From Strigamia acuminata (taxonomy: Eukaryota; Arthropoda; Chilopoda; Geophilomorpha; Linotaeniidae), in the NCBI GenBank assembly GCA_949358305.1, contig OX442319.1, positions 1,612,001-1,676,000 of the forward strand: a stretch of 64,000 bases of DNA, written 5' to 3'. This document shows, piece by piece, positions 50,801 to 64,000 of the stretch. Position 1 is the first letter of the stretch; every line of letters begins with the position of its first letter. The position numbers and the translations under genes are program-made. The notes under the pieces were generated by a model. The model worked only from the letters and a program-made list of their open reading frames with translations, was not told where the DNA came from and ran no database searches.

Positions 50801-53800
50801 CAGCTTCCAAACTATTGTCAAGTCCAAGAAGAATTAATCTAAATTTAAATTGAAACAAAACTGAAAAAAGAAATAAATATAAAAGAAAAGAGATTTTTGC
50901 AGCTTGATTCCTGTGCAATTACGCTTTGAATGCGCCAACAAATTGCTTCGTTGTATTTAGTCTTTTTCACGCTTTAGTTGAACCACGTGCGTGCGAACTC
51001 AGCATTTCGAATGGACTCGATATACCTGAAAGTCTAATTAATATTGCCCACCTGAACGTAAATGTTTCCCGTTTGACAAATTTCCCTCACCTGCTTTTAA
51101 TTTAGTTTCGTCGCGTCGCGGCGGGTTTGAATTTGTTAACATGAAAACGAGGCATTAAAACTAAAAGGGCATTTTTTTTTTGCCAATGCAATCAGTACTG
51201 CGAATTTTCAAATAAAAAATATAAAAGAAAACAGATTTCACCTGAAACGAGTTAGAGGCGGGATTAGGCTTCGCTGCAGCATTAATAGTAGGAACAAATT
51301 TACTGCGCACAAAACTCAAAGCGCGTACGAATAAAAAGCCGAGATAGACCTGCGGGGTGGCGCCGGCTGCGCTGCACTTTGTTGCAATTTGCAACACAAT
51401 ACAACCGAGGGATTAATGCGCTCGAGTTTCACCAACATTTCCACATGTTTCACACTTACTCTTGCACAGCGTCTTTCACATTTCTTATATAATATCCGCA
51501 CACAATTGCAGTTAAATCTATTTTTACGACAAATATAAAATTATAATTACGTGGAAATACAATTTTCACATGTTTGCACCAATTTAAAGAGCAAAAAATT
51601 CTATCAAGTTATAAATTGTAATAATTTATTTATATTTTTTTGTGATTTAACCAGTAAAAAGTCATTCTGGATTCGGATCGTGTGTTATGGTTGAAAGCCC
51701 CTCCCTTCTGAGTGATAAAAGTGTCATTATTTGCACAAGGAGCATATTGCCGACAACATTGGTGCCCATGGCTTGTACGTGAATGAATCTTTCATGAGTC
51801 TGTCAACTCGGACACCCTTAATCTGACACGAGTTTCCGTAGATAACAAAACCGGGGCACCCATAATGCACACACGTAATCCCCGTTCAACTCTCATACAC
51901 CAATCCCAGGTATTCTTAGAAGGTTATCAATCAAATCCACATAAATAAAGAAGCAATTTTTAATTCTCCATGCAACCTTTCACTTTCTCTCCCTTTTCCA
52001 ATCTTGCTCAACCATTTTTTTTTATCCGAAAGAGTAAATCAATGCGCAAATGCGCTTTATACTCGACTCCATAAAAATCATCGTTGTCATATTTTTCTGT
52101 CATGCGCCGAGCGTGCAGTCAATTACTTAATGAGTTTGTCGACAGAGGGTTACTGAAACCACGATGTATTATTGGGACCCCCTCGTGAAGCATATGATAG
52201 TTGTCCCCCTCCCATTCCATCAAAAAACAGCCAATAAGAAGAGATGAGTGTTACTGACTAAAGCCGACCGCTTCAAAACGATGAGTGATGAGTTAGATGA
52301 AAAAAGTATTGCAATCGACAAAAAATATTATGATATAAAAGGGGCGAGGCAGAGGCTAGGGCGCTTCAAATTGCGTTTTTCGAACAAAACTCGAGTGAAA
52401 AACAATAACATTCATTTTATTAATAAAATATAAAATTATCCGCAGAAAATCGACTTTTTGTCTCAATACAGTCGAAATTATTGATAAAACAATTATAAAA
52501 ATTAAAAAAAGTCAACATTTGACATCCGAGCCACTAATGAATGGTGTTTGGAACGCTGGCCCTTTTTTTTCTACGTATATAAGGGTGACGGCCATCAGTT
52601 CTTGTCTCTTGATGACCGCATGAACTGTCTCCCTCACCCTCTTCATTCCACATTTTCCCTCATGGCCATTCTGGCGAACAGAGGCGATAACAGATATACC
52701 AAACCCTCGATTGGGCGACCGGTATTTAACGCGCGCTTTTATTTCACCGCAAATAAAGGACACAACGTCAAAATAATGAAAATAAATGCTTTCCGTTACA
52801 GATGAATGAATTTTCTCCCCCTCAAAAAAAACAAATGTTGAAAAAATCTGTATAAAAAATTAATTCTTTTCGCGGTTTTTCATATTTATCAGAAAAAGCA
52901 ATGGTTCTTTGGCCAAAAGTTGGCTTCGGTTGTTATAAAGAGTGTACACTTAGGTTTTGTAGCCATCAGAGTTATTTATGGCCTTTGAGGCTGGTCAAAC
53001 GAGCATTGAGCAACCGTGATAGGAATAACGGCTGAGCTCTCAATATCTCAGTCCTCGGTACTGATGGGGTGTCAGTGGACAAAAAAATTCCATCTACCCT
53101 GGATATTGCCCCGGATATTGACAACGTCCGCGACTAAGTTTCATCTCAGAATTATTAATATTGCTTTATGTAAAAAAAAAACGAATAATAAAAAAAAATG
53201 GAAAATCATATTACACACGTCAGTAGCAATATCATTTATTTATTATGTGGGTGGACTTTACGCATGAACCGTCTGGTAATAAATATTGCAAAAATGAAAA
53301 TAATTCTTGCTCGCAAAAAAAAATTATATATGAAAAATTTGAAATCAAATAAACAAGCATAAAAAAGTAGAACTAAATACTCCGTAGAAAATATTGTATT
53401 TTTACTGCAATTTTTCCTTTTTAACGTCAGTTTGATGATTTAAATAGCAACAATTAAGAGACACGTAATTTTCCCCGTAGTCATATCTTGTAACCCTTTT
53501 ATATCCTCGACCTTAATCCTTCACATTTCATCGGTGCAATTTCCTCCAATCAAAGACTGTACTGTAATTCTTTTGACGAACGATCTTTGACCCTTTGTCG
53601 CGAGATTGCAGCCTCCCTTTCACCGCGACAACTAATCGAATGGCGCGATAAGAGATGATCGCGTTCGCGGCACCGAATTGATGGAGTTTTGCGATTCACA
53701 AGCATCGGGGGAGTTTTGGTGCGAGGGTGCGGTTGGATTAGGAGCATTTGATACAGTTCCGCCTTCGAAGATGAGTTGCTGAGATTACATATTATATTTT

Positions 53801-54442
53801 CCTCCCTCGTATTCAATTTGTGAAAATAATAAAATTAAATTAAATAAAAAACTTGAAAGTTTTAATATCAACTATATACATTGTATTTTATTTTATGTAT
53901 TTATTTATAAACTTTTCCATTGAAATTACGGTTAAATGTATTTTTTGGAAATTTTTTTTTAATTATTTGCATCACAGAAAATTGCGTATTAACAACTACA
54001 ACAAACATGTATTTAGTTGCAAAAGAAATTGTTTCCCACTTAGTTCAACATAGCACACAGTTTGGAAAAGTATTTAACTACTTCTCACATATATATGTAT
54101 CATATATATTTAGAGAGAGATTAGAAACAAATGTTCTGCATTATACTCACATTAAATATGGCAGATATGAAACAAAAGTGGGTATTTTGATATAATAAAA
54201 TATTAAAACTGTCAGCACTGTATGTGTAATACCCACTAAAATTGAAATCTTATAATCTTCACATTGGAATCGTTCGTTTCGTTTCACATGTGAAATTAAC
54301 TATGAAATTTAAATTTAAATGCATATAATTTGAAAACAAAAATGATATAAAATGAAAACAAAAAATGAAGTGGACAAATGAGTCAATTCGATACATTGGT
54401 TTGAACACGTCGCATGCAACTACTTTACCTTGAAAACAGTCA

Positions 54443-54500
54443 TCTTTCTTTCTTTCTTTTCTTTCTTTTCTTTCTTTTCTTTTCTTTCTTTCTTTCCTTC
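54443..54500 (+). repeat. (TTTC)n pyrimidine tract
   Basis: About 58 bp of imperfect TTTC/TTTTC units, about 120 bp beyond the Nkx2.2 stop codon, so on the minus strand it is a purine tract probably in the 3' UTR. Confidence 0.9.
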
Positions 54501-54620
54501 TCAAGTCCTTGTCATATGTAATAGTAAAATGTAAAAGTAAAAGCAGGAACTGTTGCTTGACAAGAACAAGGCACTGGAGTGTCAAGCCAGGATGTATAAG
54601 AGAAAAAAGAAAAAGTTCGG

Positions 54621-57600
54621 TCACCACCACCTCGCTTGGTGCATCAATGGATGCGTATAAGTGGGCATAACGTTCATATTTATCGCGCCCATGCTGCTCG
54701 CGCCCATCGTGCACGACGTGGGTAGGCAAGCGTTCAAGTTCTGTAACGATGTGAGACCGGACGCCGCAAGTTCGGGCAAACTAACGTTCAAAGAAGCCAA
54801 GTTGTTGAGCGAATTGATGCAGCTCGTCGAACCTGTTGTGCCAGTCGCCTCGTGCGCCGACTTGATGAGTCCGCCGTTGACGCCGGGCTGACACGGTTTG
54901 CCGTCCCGCACGAGAACGGGCACCGCCACACGACGAGGAGACGGCAACGGGTTTAGTTCCAGTCCCTTCTCTTGGCGCGCACGTTTAGTTTTATACCGAT
55001 GATTTTGGAACCAAATTTTCACTTGGGTCGGTGTAAGACGGATGATGCTCGCCAAGTGCTCGCGTTCCGGGGCCGAGAGGTAGCGTTGTTGGCGAAAACG
55101 GCGCTCCAATTCGTAAGTTTGTGCCTTGGAAAAGAGTACGCGCCGTTTCCTCTTCTTCGGCGGATCCGAAGATGTCGATCCGTGGTTTTCCAGTCGGTTG
55201 GACGAGTCTCCGTCCTTGGACGACGATTCTTGGTGCGAAGAATGCAGCTGCTCTTCCGTGTCCGAATGACCGGGGCTGTCCAAACCGGGGTCGAGAGACG
55301 TGTCGGCCGACAGGGGCGAAGACTGCAATGGAGGAGACAAGCTTGGTTCGGACACGGGGGTGGTAACGAATGATGTGGTGTCTGGACTCAGCTGACTAGA
55401 CTGTTGCATTTGTTGTTGTGCCGGATGTTGTTGATGAGACAGGGGAACGGTGTCCACCGATACGGGGATAGTAGCTGCTTAATTTAAATTAAATTAAATT
55501 AAATTGAAATGAAATGAAAGAAAGAAAAAGAATTGTTTATTTAAAAATGACTGACCTGCAAAATTAGTGAGGGAATCAGCTGCGGGCAGCCAACGTGCGT
55601 AGGAGTTTTCGGCAGCGTAGAAACTTGGATGAAAGGCCGGCATGGCAGTCGCAGTGGCGCCGTCTCCATCGATCATGAGTAGTCCCGAAGGCGAAGTGGA
55701 AAGGTGGTCGGCCGAGCGAGCGCCGGCACAGTGCGCTTTTGCGTCGGGTAAGTCCAGAATATCTTTGACCGAAAAACTGCTCGTCTTCGGACCCGCGAGA
55801 GACATTTTCATGCCGTCCATTAATCTGCATGGAGGAACGGGAAAGAGCGCATTGGTGAGCACGGGTAAGAGAGAAGCTGGCGGCCGGCGGGGCACCAGCA
55901 ATACGAGCCCGCGTGGGGACCATGCCAGCGGGGACACGTTGGGCGTAGCCGTGTTGATGGAACCCGCGCGAAAATACGAGTGATAGTCGATGAATGGCAA
56001 ACGAGAAAAACAAAGCACGTGCAATCCACCGTAATACGGGCAGAGCAGAGGCAATCTCGATGTGGGACAGCGAGTGGGTTGTTATGTCAACCCTGTTTTC
56101 GCTCCTTGGAAAACATGTTGGGTGGAGACTCGCACGCTAAATCGATCGGCCTCTCCATTGGGCGCTGCAAATGTGCGAGGGAAAGCCATTGGTTGCCTCG
56201 CCATTACTCCCGCCCCTCGATAAGTGCGAGCAACAGCGGCAAAAGAGCGTGCTCATAATGCGTGCATTGTGGGCTCGACTCCAACTTGACATCCACTATT
56301 GACACAGACAATTGACCTGATGCCAGCTGCTTTTAATTTCTCCTCCTGCTAGAAGATGACGCTTTGTTCTCAATCTAATATCTCGCCTACTTTACTTTAC
56401 AACTGTCGAGTCGAGTAGAGCTGCTCTGCACTGCACTGCTCTGCACTGCTCTGCACTGCTCCATTGCTGCGTGCGTGACGTGGACGTAGACGTAACGAGT
56501 GCAACATTTATTTATCAAACAAATCATGCCTCACTTTTCTACTTGTGTTATTAGCATTTTTTGTCACGATTCGACGATAACATAAATGTTTATGACATTA
56601 ACATATACTTGTATAAGCAGACGTGACAGGTGGATTAAAAAGCAATAAACACATTAAATGTTCGACTTATTATGTATGGTTTCTTGCCATTTTATTATTT
56701 AATCTTTTTAATATGAGTCTTGTACGAGTAATCTATCACTTTTGCTTGCTTATCAAACTACTTTATCTGCGTCATTCACGGGCCAATAGATTAGGTCAGT
56801 GAACAACTAACTGATTTAGCGTATAGACGAATTTTATTAGTTGATAAGAAAATTACAGTGAGTAAACGAGAAAAAATAGTTAATAAAAAATACATACTGT
56901 ATACTAAATTAGATGATATTTTTTTTAACTCTTATGAAATTGCAGAGGGCTCTGCTAAATGTGAGATACGCGAGCGAGATTATTATTAGCGCAATATAAT
57001 TGTTAGATAACCCTATTAAAACTCGCAGATATTAGGTGAAAATTAGAGACATCCCATTAACGTTTAAACTGTTGTCAAATTTACACCAAAGGAAGGCAAT
57101 GAACAATCTTTAAAACAGTTGTCGAGCAGGTTTACGATATACGCTTCACGTCTCAAACCTCAAAGGCTCAAACCCACCCAAATTGAGTTTAGCATACAAA
57201 TAACCTAGACCTATCCTTATTTTATGAGTCGTCCATATAGTTCTGTCGTAAAAAGAAAAAAATCTCGCTATTTATTACCTACTGGAACAAAAAATTAACT
57301 GTAAAAACCACTCTTTATTCAAGCCGAGCTGCACATAAATCGATAAACCTAGCAGAAATAGGTAAATCAACTCAAATATTTCTTCATTACTTCAAAACTA
57401 AGATTTAAGATTTAGTTGCAGGTGGACGCACGACAAAGTGAACACCTGTAATAGTCAGCGACTAATTCTTTACAAGAGTTTTTCTTTTTCCCCTTCTCAT
57501 CACTTTAAGCTGTTTTGTCCATTTTACAAGGTCGGGGATAATTTCGAGGCAAGCAACGTGCTCGAGTGCGAGACACTGCTGTCAAACCAACTCTCCCCCG

Positions 57601-58733
57601 CCGTGCAGAGAAAGACGGCTCTCTGGACTCCCCTATCCGTCCCCAGCAAAGCAAAGCAAAGCAAAGTAAACCGCTATCGAATCATATGGCGCGCTCGGCT
57701 CTCTCGCTTTCTCGCTTTCTCGCTTTCTCACCTGCGCGCCGCTGTATATCACGGATCGAGTGATTACGAGCAGCTGCTGCTTTATTTTAATATATTGCTG
57801 GCTGCGCTTCTGTTTGCTCATCCGGCACACCGACGTGTTTTTGTACCTCCCTAAATACTAATCGTGACATTTGAACCAAACAAGTGTGATTGAGTTTGTT
57901 GTGCCCGTCAAGTGTTGGTTTTGGTTTCCTTTTCAGAGAGTAAGGTGCCCCCCTTTTTTTCTTCAAGGTCTAATCTTATTGCTCGCAAACCTGCTGGATA
58001 GCAATGATGAACAAGCATCTTCTTTAGATTTAACAAGAATGTTGATTTGCAAACTGAATTAGTCTCACTCCACCGTGAACTTTAATCTCAAGAGTGACAG
58101 GGAATTAAATAAAAAGGTATGGAATGTCACGACACTACAGTCTTCTCTATGTTTTACACCGAAAACTCACAATTTAGATAATTACATTTTGCTTACTCTT
58201 GTACTCGTCTCAACTATTTATTTACGCTAAATTTTTTTAGCAAAATTGTGAATTTGATGTCCATTTGATGCCAGTGTCCAGGACCCCCCAGGACCCCCCA
58301 AGCACCACGATGCGCCACCGCGACAGGGACTTTGAGCAAACAGATGATGCTGTTTACCCACAAGTAAACACCAGGTGTTGTGATTAAATTTCATTCTACA
58401 TTTGCATCGCAGTTTTTTACTAACTTACTAAGTTAGTAAGCTTATACATATATAGAGAATTAAATGTAAGTATTTGTGGAGGACGCGATTAAAATAATCA
58501 AAAGTCTCATCTCCGTTTAATCGTCAGCACTTATCAAGTACAAGTGAACCACAAGCAAGCGATAGTAGAAGAGATATATACAATAGAATTGTGCGTTTGA
58601 CTCACCTGTAGCTGCAAGCCTCATCCTGCAAGTCATCGGCAAAAGAACTATTCCAACAAGCGGCAAAGTCCAGCACGGTCCCCGTCGATCCGTAGCAGCA
58701 ATCGGTTAACCGGTCGCTTTGGATGGAACACAT
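54621..58733 (-). CDS. vnd: NK2 homeobox transcription factor, Nkx2.2/vnd type
   Basis: Nuclear DNA-binding factor; Nkx2.2/vnd genes specify ventral or medial nerve cord progenitors. Core coding exons on the minus strand are 55824-55556 and 55474-54621. Counting from [10 protein letters not shown] (ATG at 55820) the protein has 372 residues: TN repression motif [11 protein letters not shown] (16-26), Ser/Gln-rich linker, homeodomain at about 195-254 ([19 protein letters not shown] ... [12 protein letters not shown]) and NK2-specific domain [18 protein letters not shown] (266-283). An upstream exon 58733-58606 ends in a donor (AG|GTGAGT) that joins in frame to the acceptor before 55824 and would add 44 residues from MCSIQSDRL. 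The vertebrate start (MSL...) suggests this exon may instead be 5' UTR. The NK2-specific domain and FSK in the homeodomain separate it from Nkx2.1. Confidence 0.95.
55557..55823 (-). other. TN-domain exon of the Nkx2.2/vnd gene
   Basis: This exon carries the Groucho-recruiting TN motif and the conserved YARWL patch (Nkx2.2 proteins of vertebrates have a similar YTRWL). Its acceptor is ccatgcag before 55824 and its donor is G|GTCAGT at 55556. Confidence 0.85.
55825..58605 (-). other. Large first intron / upstream region of the Nkx2.2 gene
   Basis: About 2.8 kb without recognised coding sequence. It holds the CTGCACTGCT repeat (56424-56462), AAAGC units (about 57646-57667), a TCTCGCTT repeat (about 57704-57728) and a short palindrome around 58420-58441 (cttactaagttagtaag). 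GC-rich DNA at 55825-56280 directly upstream of the TN exon could hold an internal promoter. Confidence 0.45.
56424..56462 (+). repeat. CTGCACTGCT tandem repeat
   Basis: Three to four ctctgcactg units about 600 bp upstream of the TN-domain exon, inside the large Nkx2.2 intron. Confidence 0.85.
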
Positions 58734-61700
58734 GGCGAGGCCGTGCGCACTGTTCCCGTCGTTGGGAATCGAGTTACTGGCCGGGAGCGGTGCCCGTAGC
58801 CACCGATAACCACACCGAGATAATGTCTTCTTTATCAATCTGAGATGCAGGAGCCATATCTTGTTTATCTTGAACTCGATTTATGCGCGCACTAGTGAAA
58901 TTAAGGTGGGTACTGGGTAGTATCGAATCACTGTAATGCGTGGGTGGGTGTACAACTCCACCCGACCTTTTTTTTCCTCTCGTTTGTTGTTTACTTCGCC
59001 TTTCTTTTTTAATATAATAATCTGCAATACAAGTGCGTTATCGTCATATAGCTCAGTTTGGTCGACCACAAAGTTTTTGTTGACTTTATTCGTGTTGTTC
59101 GAACGGTTGTGGGGAGCGTGGGGAGGGATAGTTTAATTTTTATCAAAAGATTAGCTAAGAAATTGAAATTGAAAAAACAAAAAAAAAAATTTATTTAATA
59201 AATTTTTCCATCGGTTTCGCAGCAGAATAGAGACATACTGCGTACTTGTCTCGCTTTAATATGAAAAGGTTAAGCAAATAAAAGAGAGGCAAATGAAATC
59301 TCCATATATAAAGGTGTAAAAGCCGTGAGTTACTACTACGAGTCTCGGAAGCAAGGGTTGCAATTGTGCAGTAGCAGCTAACACCTGATTGCTAGCCAGG
59401 GTTGACCGCCTGCAGTGCATGGAACAATCCCATGGGTTGCCATGCAAATGCAACGCAATGAGAGACAACTTGCTTCGCATGCAGATCGACGAATGAGCTG
59501 ATCGTTGGCCCATATCACCTCGTATCTTGCTCGGGCGCCAGCTTTGACGGCACTAAAAAAAGCTGTTCTTTATCTTAGTGCAAGGATAATAATGTTTTAA
59601 AGTCTAAAGTTTCTCTTTCTCACTTCTTTTATTTTTCTTTAGAAATATTTTACAAATTAGTCACCGAGATTACATTCGATTTAATGATTGGGGTTCGACT
59701 GGGTGAATGTTAGAGTCTGGTCAGGTTGCATTTAAATTCAATTTTATTGAAAATCCTGCGCTGATTCGCAAAGAAAAAGTTCTCTCAACTGCCTAATGGT
59801 GTCTAAGAGTGGGAGGAAAATTCTTTCTTTTCCTTTGCGGACCTCCCACGGACTTGTGATGTCAAGCGGACTAAGGAATGGAATTCCGGAGGCTGAATAT
59901 CCCTATCAAATTTTCTTTCATTTGATTTATAAGAGATTTTATCACGATAGAACATCACTAAAATATGTATTCAATACCTGGTAGTTGAAAAAGAAGAGTT
60001 TTTTTTACTTTAATTTAAAACTGTGAATTAAATAAAAGGAATTGACTGGAATTGAATAATAGTGAATTGCACCGTAGGGGATCCAAACTAATGAATCAAA
60101 AGAATTCGCGGCGTATAAAGGACCCTGAAAACTTAAGAAAAGGCACAAGAAATAAATTGTACAAATTCAGGAAGGGTGTAATTTAATTTGTTAAGTTGAA
60201 ATACAAAAATAGAAAATAAGAAAATTGTTTAGAACGAAGAAATGAAGTATAGCAAAAAGTTGTAATGTGGATAGCATCTGGACATGTCAGTGCCGCGGTC
60301 GATATAGTTATGGGTTGCGGTCCATTTTTAAATCCTAGTGCGTACAGAATATAGACATGGTCCTCCGGACTTGGAAATGGACCCCTCAACCACCCTGGCA
60401 GTGGACGTGACTAGAAGTCCCAAATTGGAAACACATAACGAAAAGAATAAAGCGGGAAAAAATTGAGTGACAGAAAGCCAAGAATAAAATCAATAACCAG
60501 ACCACAAAAAAAAAAAAAAAAATTACAGTAAAAAAATAAAAATTGTTTCAATATTTACTTTAAAATGAAAGGACAAAAGAAAAACATTACTTTTCATCAC
60601 GTTTTATTTGTTGGGGCAAAAAAGATTGTTTTTATTATTTTTTTCCATTACATCACTGATCTTGGGCCGTGATAGATAGTTCTTTTTCCAAGTCTCTCTG
60701 TGAGCATCATCACAGTGTGACAGCAGGAAAATGGTAACTCAATCTGTGCAGTTGTGCAGGCAACCGATTTGGTTGCCAGTCGAGTTGTGTGTGTAGTGGA
60801 TGATCAACCCATCACTTCTCCAGAGGCCATCGTCTATTTTTAAGAGCACTCACTATTACAGGATTGTGTGCCAACAACATCAACAGCTTCTTCATTTCCT
60901 CTTCAGTTCAATAATTCTTTAAAAAACATCCAACTTCTGTCCGTTCCTTTCAATTACTGCTTCAATCAAGTCTTTCCAAATCCAATCTATTTAGAATTTG
61001 TTGATGTACTGCAATGTAAAAAAGAAAAAAGCAAACATTATATTAGTAATGAAAAATTTGTTTTGCCCTTTTTAGATTTAAAAATGTAATTAAATTTTGT
61101 TTTTTCACTGTAAATAAAAGAAAAAGAAGAAAAGAGAAGAGAAGAGAAGAAAAGAAAAAGGCAGCAATTCTGTGCAATTGAAGCGAGGAGTAAGCGTGCC
61201 CGTTAGCAGGAGCTCTCGAGCCAAATTGAGCGGCTGTCCAAAACAGATTGTGTCCAATCGGGTGCTTTAGTGGCCACAATTGTACTCGCACAATAAATGG
61301 ACGCCATGCAGAGTGATGGAGCAGCTCATCTAGGTGCAAGATTGCAGGTACAGAGGGAAAAAAATTGTATAGTGCCTCATCCTGTTATCTCCTGCTGTTA
61401 ATGGCTTTTTACTTTCTCGCTTAGCTTTTTAATAAAAGCGAGCAACATATGCGAGGCACGCATTTGTGACTATTTTCTTTCTCGTCTCATCAGATCCGCG
61501 AGATGAGAAAAACGAAACGACGAGTGCGGCTTCCCTTCCCTTCCCCTCACTCACGCCTCTCTTTCTCTCTCTCTCTTTTTCGTCCATCCCTTTCCCTTCC
61601 CTTTTATTAGACGACGCTTTATTAGGAAAATATTAAAGTTCGGTGCACAAAGTGTGCGCACAGACGGGGTTAATTGATTGCTGACACAGGCCAGAAGTGT

Positions 61701-62162
61701 TACGAGTCCAATTTCATTTGGTGTTGATTTCTGTGAACCGCCGCTGGGTTCGGCTGCGAGCAAGCACGCTTTGTCCTGCACACGCCCAACCCATTTTATG
61801 TGCCGTAAAACTTCTAAACAAGATATTATTGTTGCACGTCCGCCGACCTCGGCTAGGTACACGAGAAGAGAAGAGTAAAGGACCGACGCTGGCCGCTTTT
61901 AATAAGACGCCTGTTTACCGGAAACAAGGTCCAGAGGCCCCCCGAACGACCTGCTTTGTACAGTGGATCATCAAGAGAAACAAGAGGCCTGTCAAGTGCT
62001 AAAGTGGCGATTTCAAAGTGTTATTAATGAACGTGTATCAGCACGAGCGAGAGGCGCGACGAGCGACTGCTTTGACGAAACCATAAAAGATGAGGTTTCC
62101 CTCTTGATGAAATAATAGTAATGAGACTTAATCAGCTTGCATTCAATATGGTGCGGTGCGGT

Positions 62163-62190
62163 GCTGCACTGCACTGCACTGCACTGCAGC
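62163..62190 (+). repeat. (CTGCA)n repeat
   Basis: Five ctgca units ending in a short palindrome (gtgctgca...tgcagcac) that could form a hairpin. Confidence 0.85.
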
Positions 62191-63923
62191 ACACCGAAGG
62201 GAATTGTTCGAGTCAAGTGAAGGACGGAGGGCGAGGCGAGGCAAGGCGAGGGTTATCGATCGATGAAAACCACCAATTCCCAACAAAGGTTCGATTCGAG
62301 ACCCAGAGCGCAGCAGGATGTCCCTCCCCGCGCCCAGCCAAGTGACTAATCCACACGCTGATTGCAACAATTTACGGCTTGTTTTCATTGAAAAAGAACA
62401 GAGACTCGACTCCACTATACCTCATACTCAACACCAACCAAATTGGATTATGTGTGAAGATGAATAATCATCAATAAGCTGCTTAATTGCAATTTACATC
62501 TTTACGCAAAAGAATATTTCCTTTTTTTAAATGGACGCAAAAACCTTGCAGATTTATAACAAATTCATGCGAAAACAGACACCACAACAAGAGTGCTTTT
62601 TCAAGTGCTTTTAGTTTTTACAACCTAATTCGAAATGGCTGAAAATAAAGGGATTTTAATTGGTATTTACTCGTGAAACTCTAAACAGGCACACTTACTG
62701 AAAATGATAATTTCTTGCGACTAAGTGTATTAAGTGTGCTTGCAGCTTTGTGTTATGCAACTTTGACTCGTGTCGTTCACTCGATTCTTCTTTAATCCTT
62801 GTGATTGTGTGTTGTGAACTACAGAAGTCGGAAGTGCAGCCATTGTCCGCACCCCACGTCCGCTTCCGTTCGTCAAAGTCGGGTGAGTTGCGGGAATCCA
62901 TAGGGCAGAAAAGTTCCGTTCGATGCCAATGTAAGTTGCAAAATATATATGAAAAATGAAAAAAAAAATAAAATAAAAAATAATAAAATAAATAAAAAGA
63001 AGCAGTTTGATTTCTTTCTCTATACATTTTTTTTTCTTTCTTTCTTTCTATGTGAAATTGGGCATTGCCTAGTGAATTGTATAAATTTTCCATGTAAACA
63101 GCTTCCATTTGACTTGGTCAACCTTAAGAAAAGCAATATTTTGTTCCCTTCCTTATTTTTTCTTTCCCCTTCCTTGGCCGGGTTAGAATGCAATTGCTCG
63201 CTTGAAGATTTAAAGCAACATCAACAGAGGTCATCAGTATGATAAAAAGGAAACCGGGATGTTTTTTAATACTCGACTCCGCCTTTTTGGCCACAAATTG
63301 TCAGTGTGATGGCAGATTTCTTTTTTTTTCTTCCCTTCTTCAATTCCTTTTCATCTATATGCGCGGATTCCAAATCAGAGAGTATAGCAAACTGACATTG
63401 CATTTCCAAACCATAGATGACAGACATCCTTACGAGCAAATAACACAAAAGTTAAGATCTAACATAAGAAGAAAACAAACATTGGAAAGCAAAAAGCAAA
63501 ACTTTTTTTTTCGATTTCAAATGTGAGTTAATTGGTGCAAACAGATGAAAGAAACTATTGATGCGGATATATTTGCAGCTTGTAAAGCTTTCATAATAGC
63601 AACAGCTCGTTTATTGGTGGCGAATTGACGGGCGGAATCAGGCGCAAGCCCCGCAGGAGCACCACTAATGCCTTGATTTGTCACGTGCTGCTCGAGGTGA
63701 GCAGCCATTACTGGGGCCGCGGGGTGGCTTCTGTGCACCATTAGACCTTTATTCCAGGCCAGGTAATTGAATCGTACGCAGTTGCCTCACCTAGAGCTAC
63801 ACGCTGCAGCCAGAGCTGGCCTCGCGACCTCATATGTACACCCACTGCGCCCTTCTGCCAATTTGCATTGGCCTTTTGCATTTCAAAGACTCGAATTGAA
63901 TATTTTAAAGGACCCTTGTTCGC

Positions 63924-63952
63924 GAGGGGAGGCGAGGGGAGGCGAGGGGAAA
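63924..63952 (+). repeat. GAGGGGAGGC tandem repeat
   Basis: Three units of a 10-bp purine-rich sequence near the right window edge. Confidence 0.9.
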
Positions 63953-64000
63953 GCTATTCACATGTCAGACGAGCTAGACATATGATATGATATATAAATT

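Larger units (their letters stand above)
45185..54620. other. Long non-coding stretch next to the Nkx2.2 gene
   Basis: No gene recognised. Present are (GA)n at 46236-46258, (TAA)n at about 48325-48365, (AAATA)n at about 49425-49450, a TTTC tract at 54443-54500 and several AT tracts. Frames are short and without domains. Gene-poor surroundings are common around developmental homeobox genes and would be expected to contain enhancers and the 3' UTR of the Nkx2.2 gene. Confidence 0.5.
58734..64000. other. Non-coding region upstream of the Nkx2.2 gene
   Basis: No gene recognised. The frame of the 5' exon stays open upstream to a TAA near 58890 without another ATG. Repeats include GAAAA/GAGAA units (about 61115-61160), CTGCA units (about 62163-62187) and three gaggggaggc units (about 63924-63952). 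Promoter and enhancers of the homeobox gene may lie here, but none can be shown from the sequence alone. Confidence 0.5.

Overview
This is a 64-kb stretch of an AT-rich animal nuclear genome. Genes are split by mostly short GT-AG introns, and the lineage-informative ones (Dicer, four-jointed, choline kinase, an Nkx2.2/vnd homeobox gene) are bilaterian. The Nkx2.2 homeodomain ends its recognition helix with YKTKRA, as I recall for fly vnd, where vertebrates have YKMKRA. Together with Copia, BEL/Pao, Tc1 and mariner elements this points to an arthropod-like invertebrate. I cannot name the species. No rRNA, tRNA or CRISPR array was recognised.

Layout: 1-6746 (+) is the 3' three quarters of a Dicer gene, whose N-terminal helicase half lies outside the window. 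6747-10554 is intergenic, with a hAT-type MITE (6899-7190), a foldback cluster near 7960-8210, and a likely 5' non-coding exon of the next gene. 10628-12434 (+) is a two-exon four-jointed/FJX1-like Golgi kinase. 14637-19736 (+) is a ten-exon choline kinase. 21300-35403 is a transposon nest. It holds a gag-only LTR element with identical LTRs (21638-23876) sitting on the dyad axis of an older inverted repeat. It also holds a 389-bp near-perfect hairpin (24179-24567), an intact Copia element with identical LTRs (26360-33346) inserted in a decayed BEL/Pao gag, and a Tc1 element with 256-bp terminal repeats and a ruined transposase (33880-35401). 36957-38244 (-) is a four-exon gene for a cysteine-rich protein I do not recognise, with a hAT MITE in its first intron. 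From 38.3 kb on the sequence is mostly non-coding. A deleted mariner copy lies at 44771-45182, and the Nkx2.2/vnd gene lies at 54621-58733 (-) in an otherwise gene-poor domain.

The host genes show no operon-like relation: small-RNA biogenesis, planar polarity/growth signalling, phosphatidylcholine synthesis and neural patterning are simply neighbours. The most unusual material is the transposon nest. The 2.2-kb gag-only retroelement carries an acidic tandem-repeat tail open behind a single in-frame TGA, and a TAATG stop/start overlap to a second small ORF. The Copia element has an unusually long 1.19-kb leader with two YY1/Pho-like motifs. The hairpin could feed the Dicer pathway if it is transcribed.
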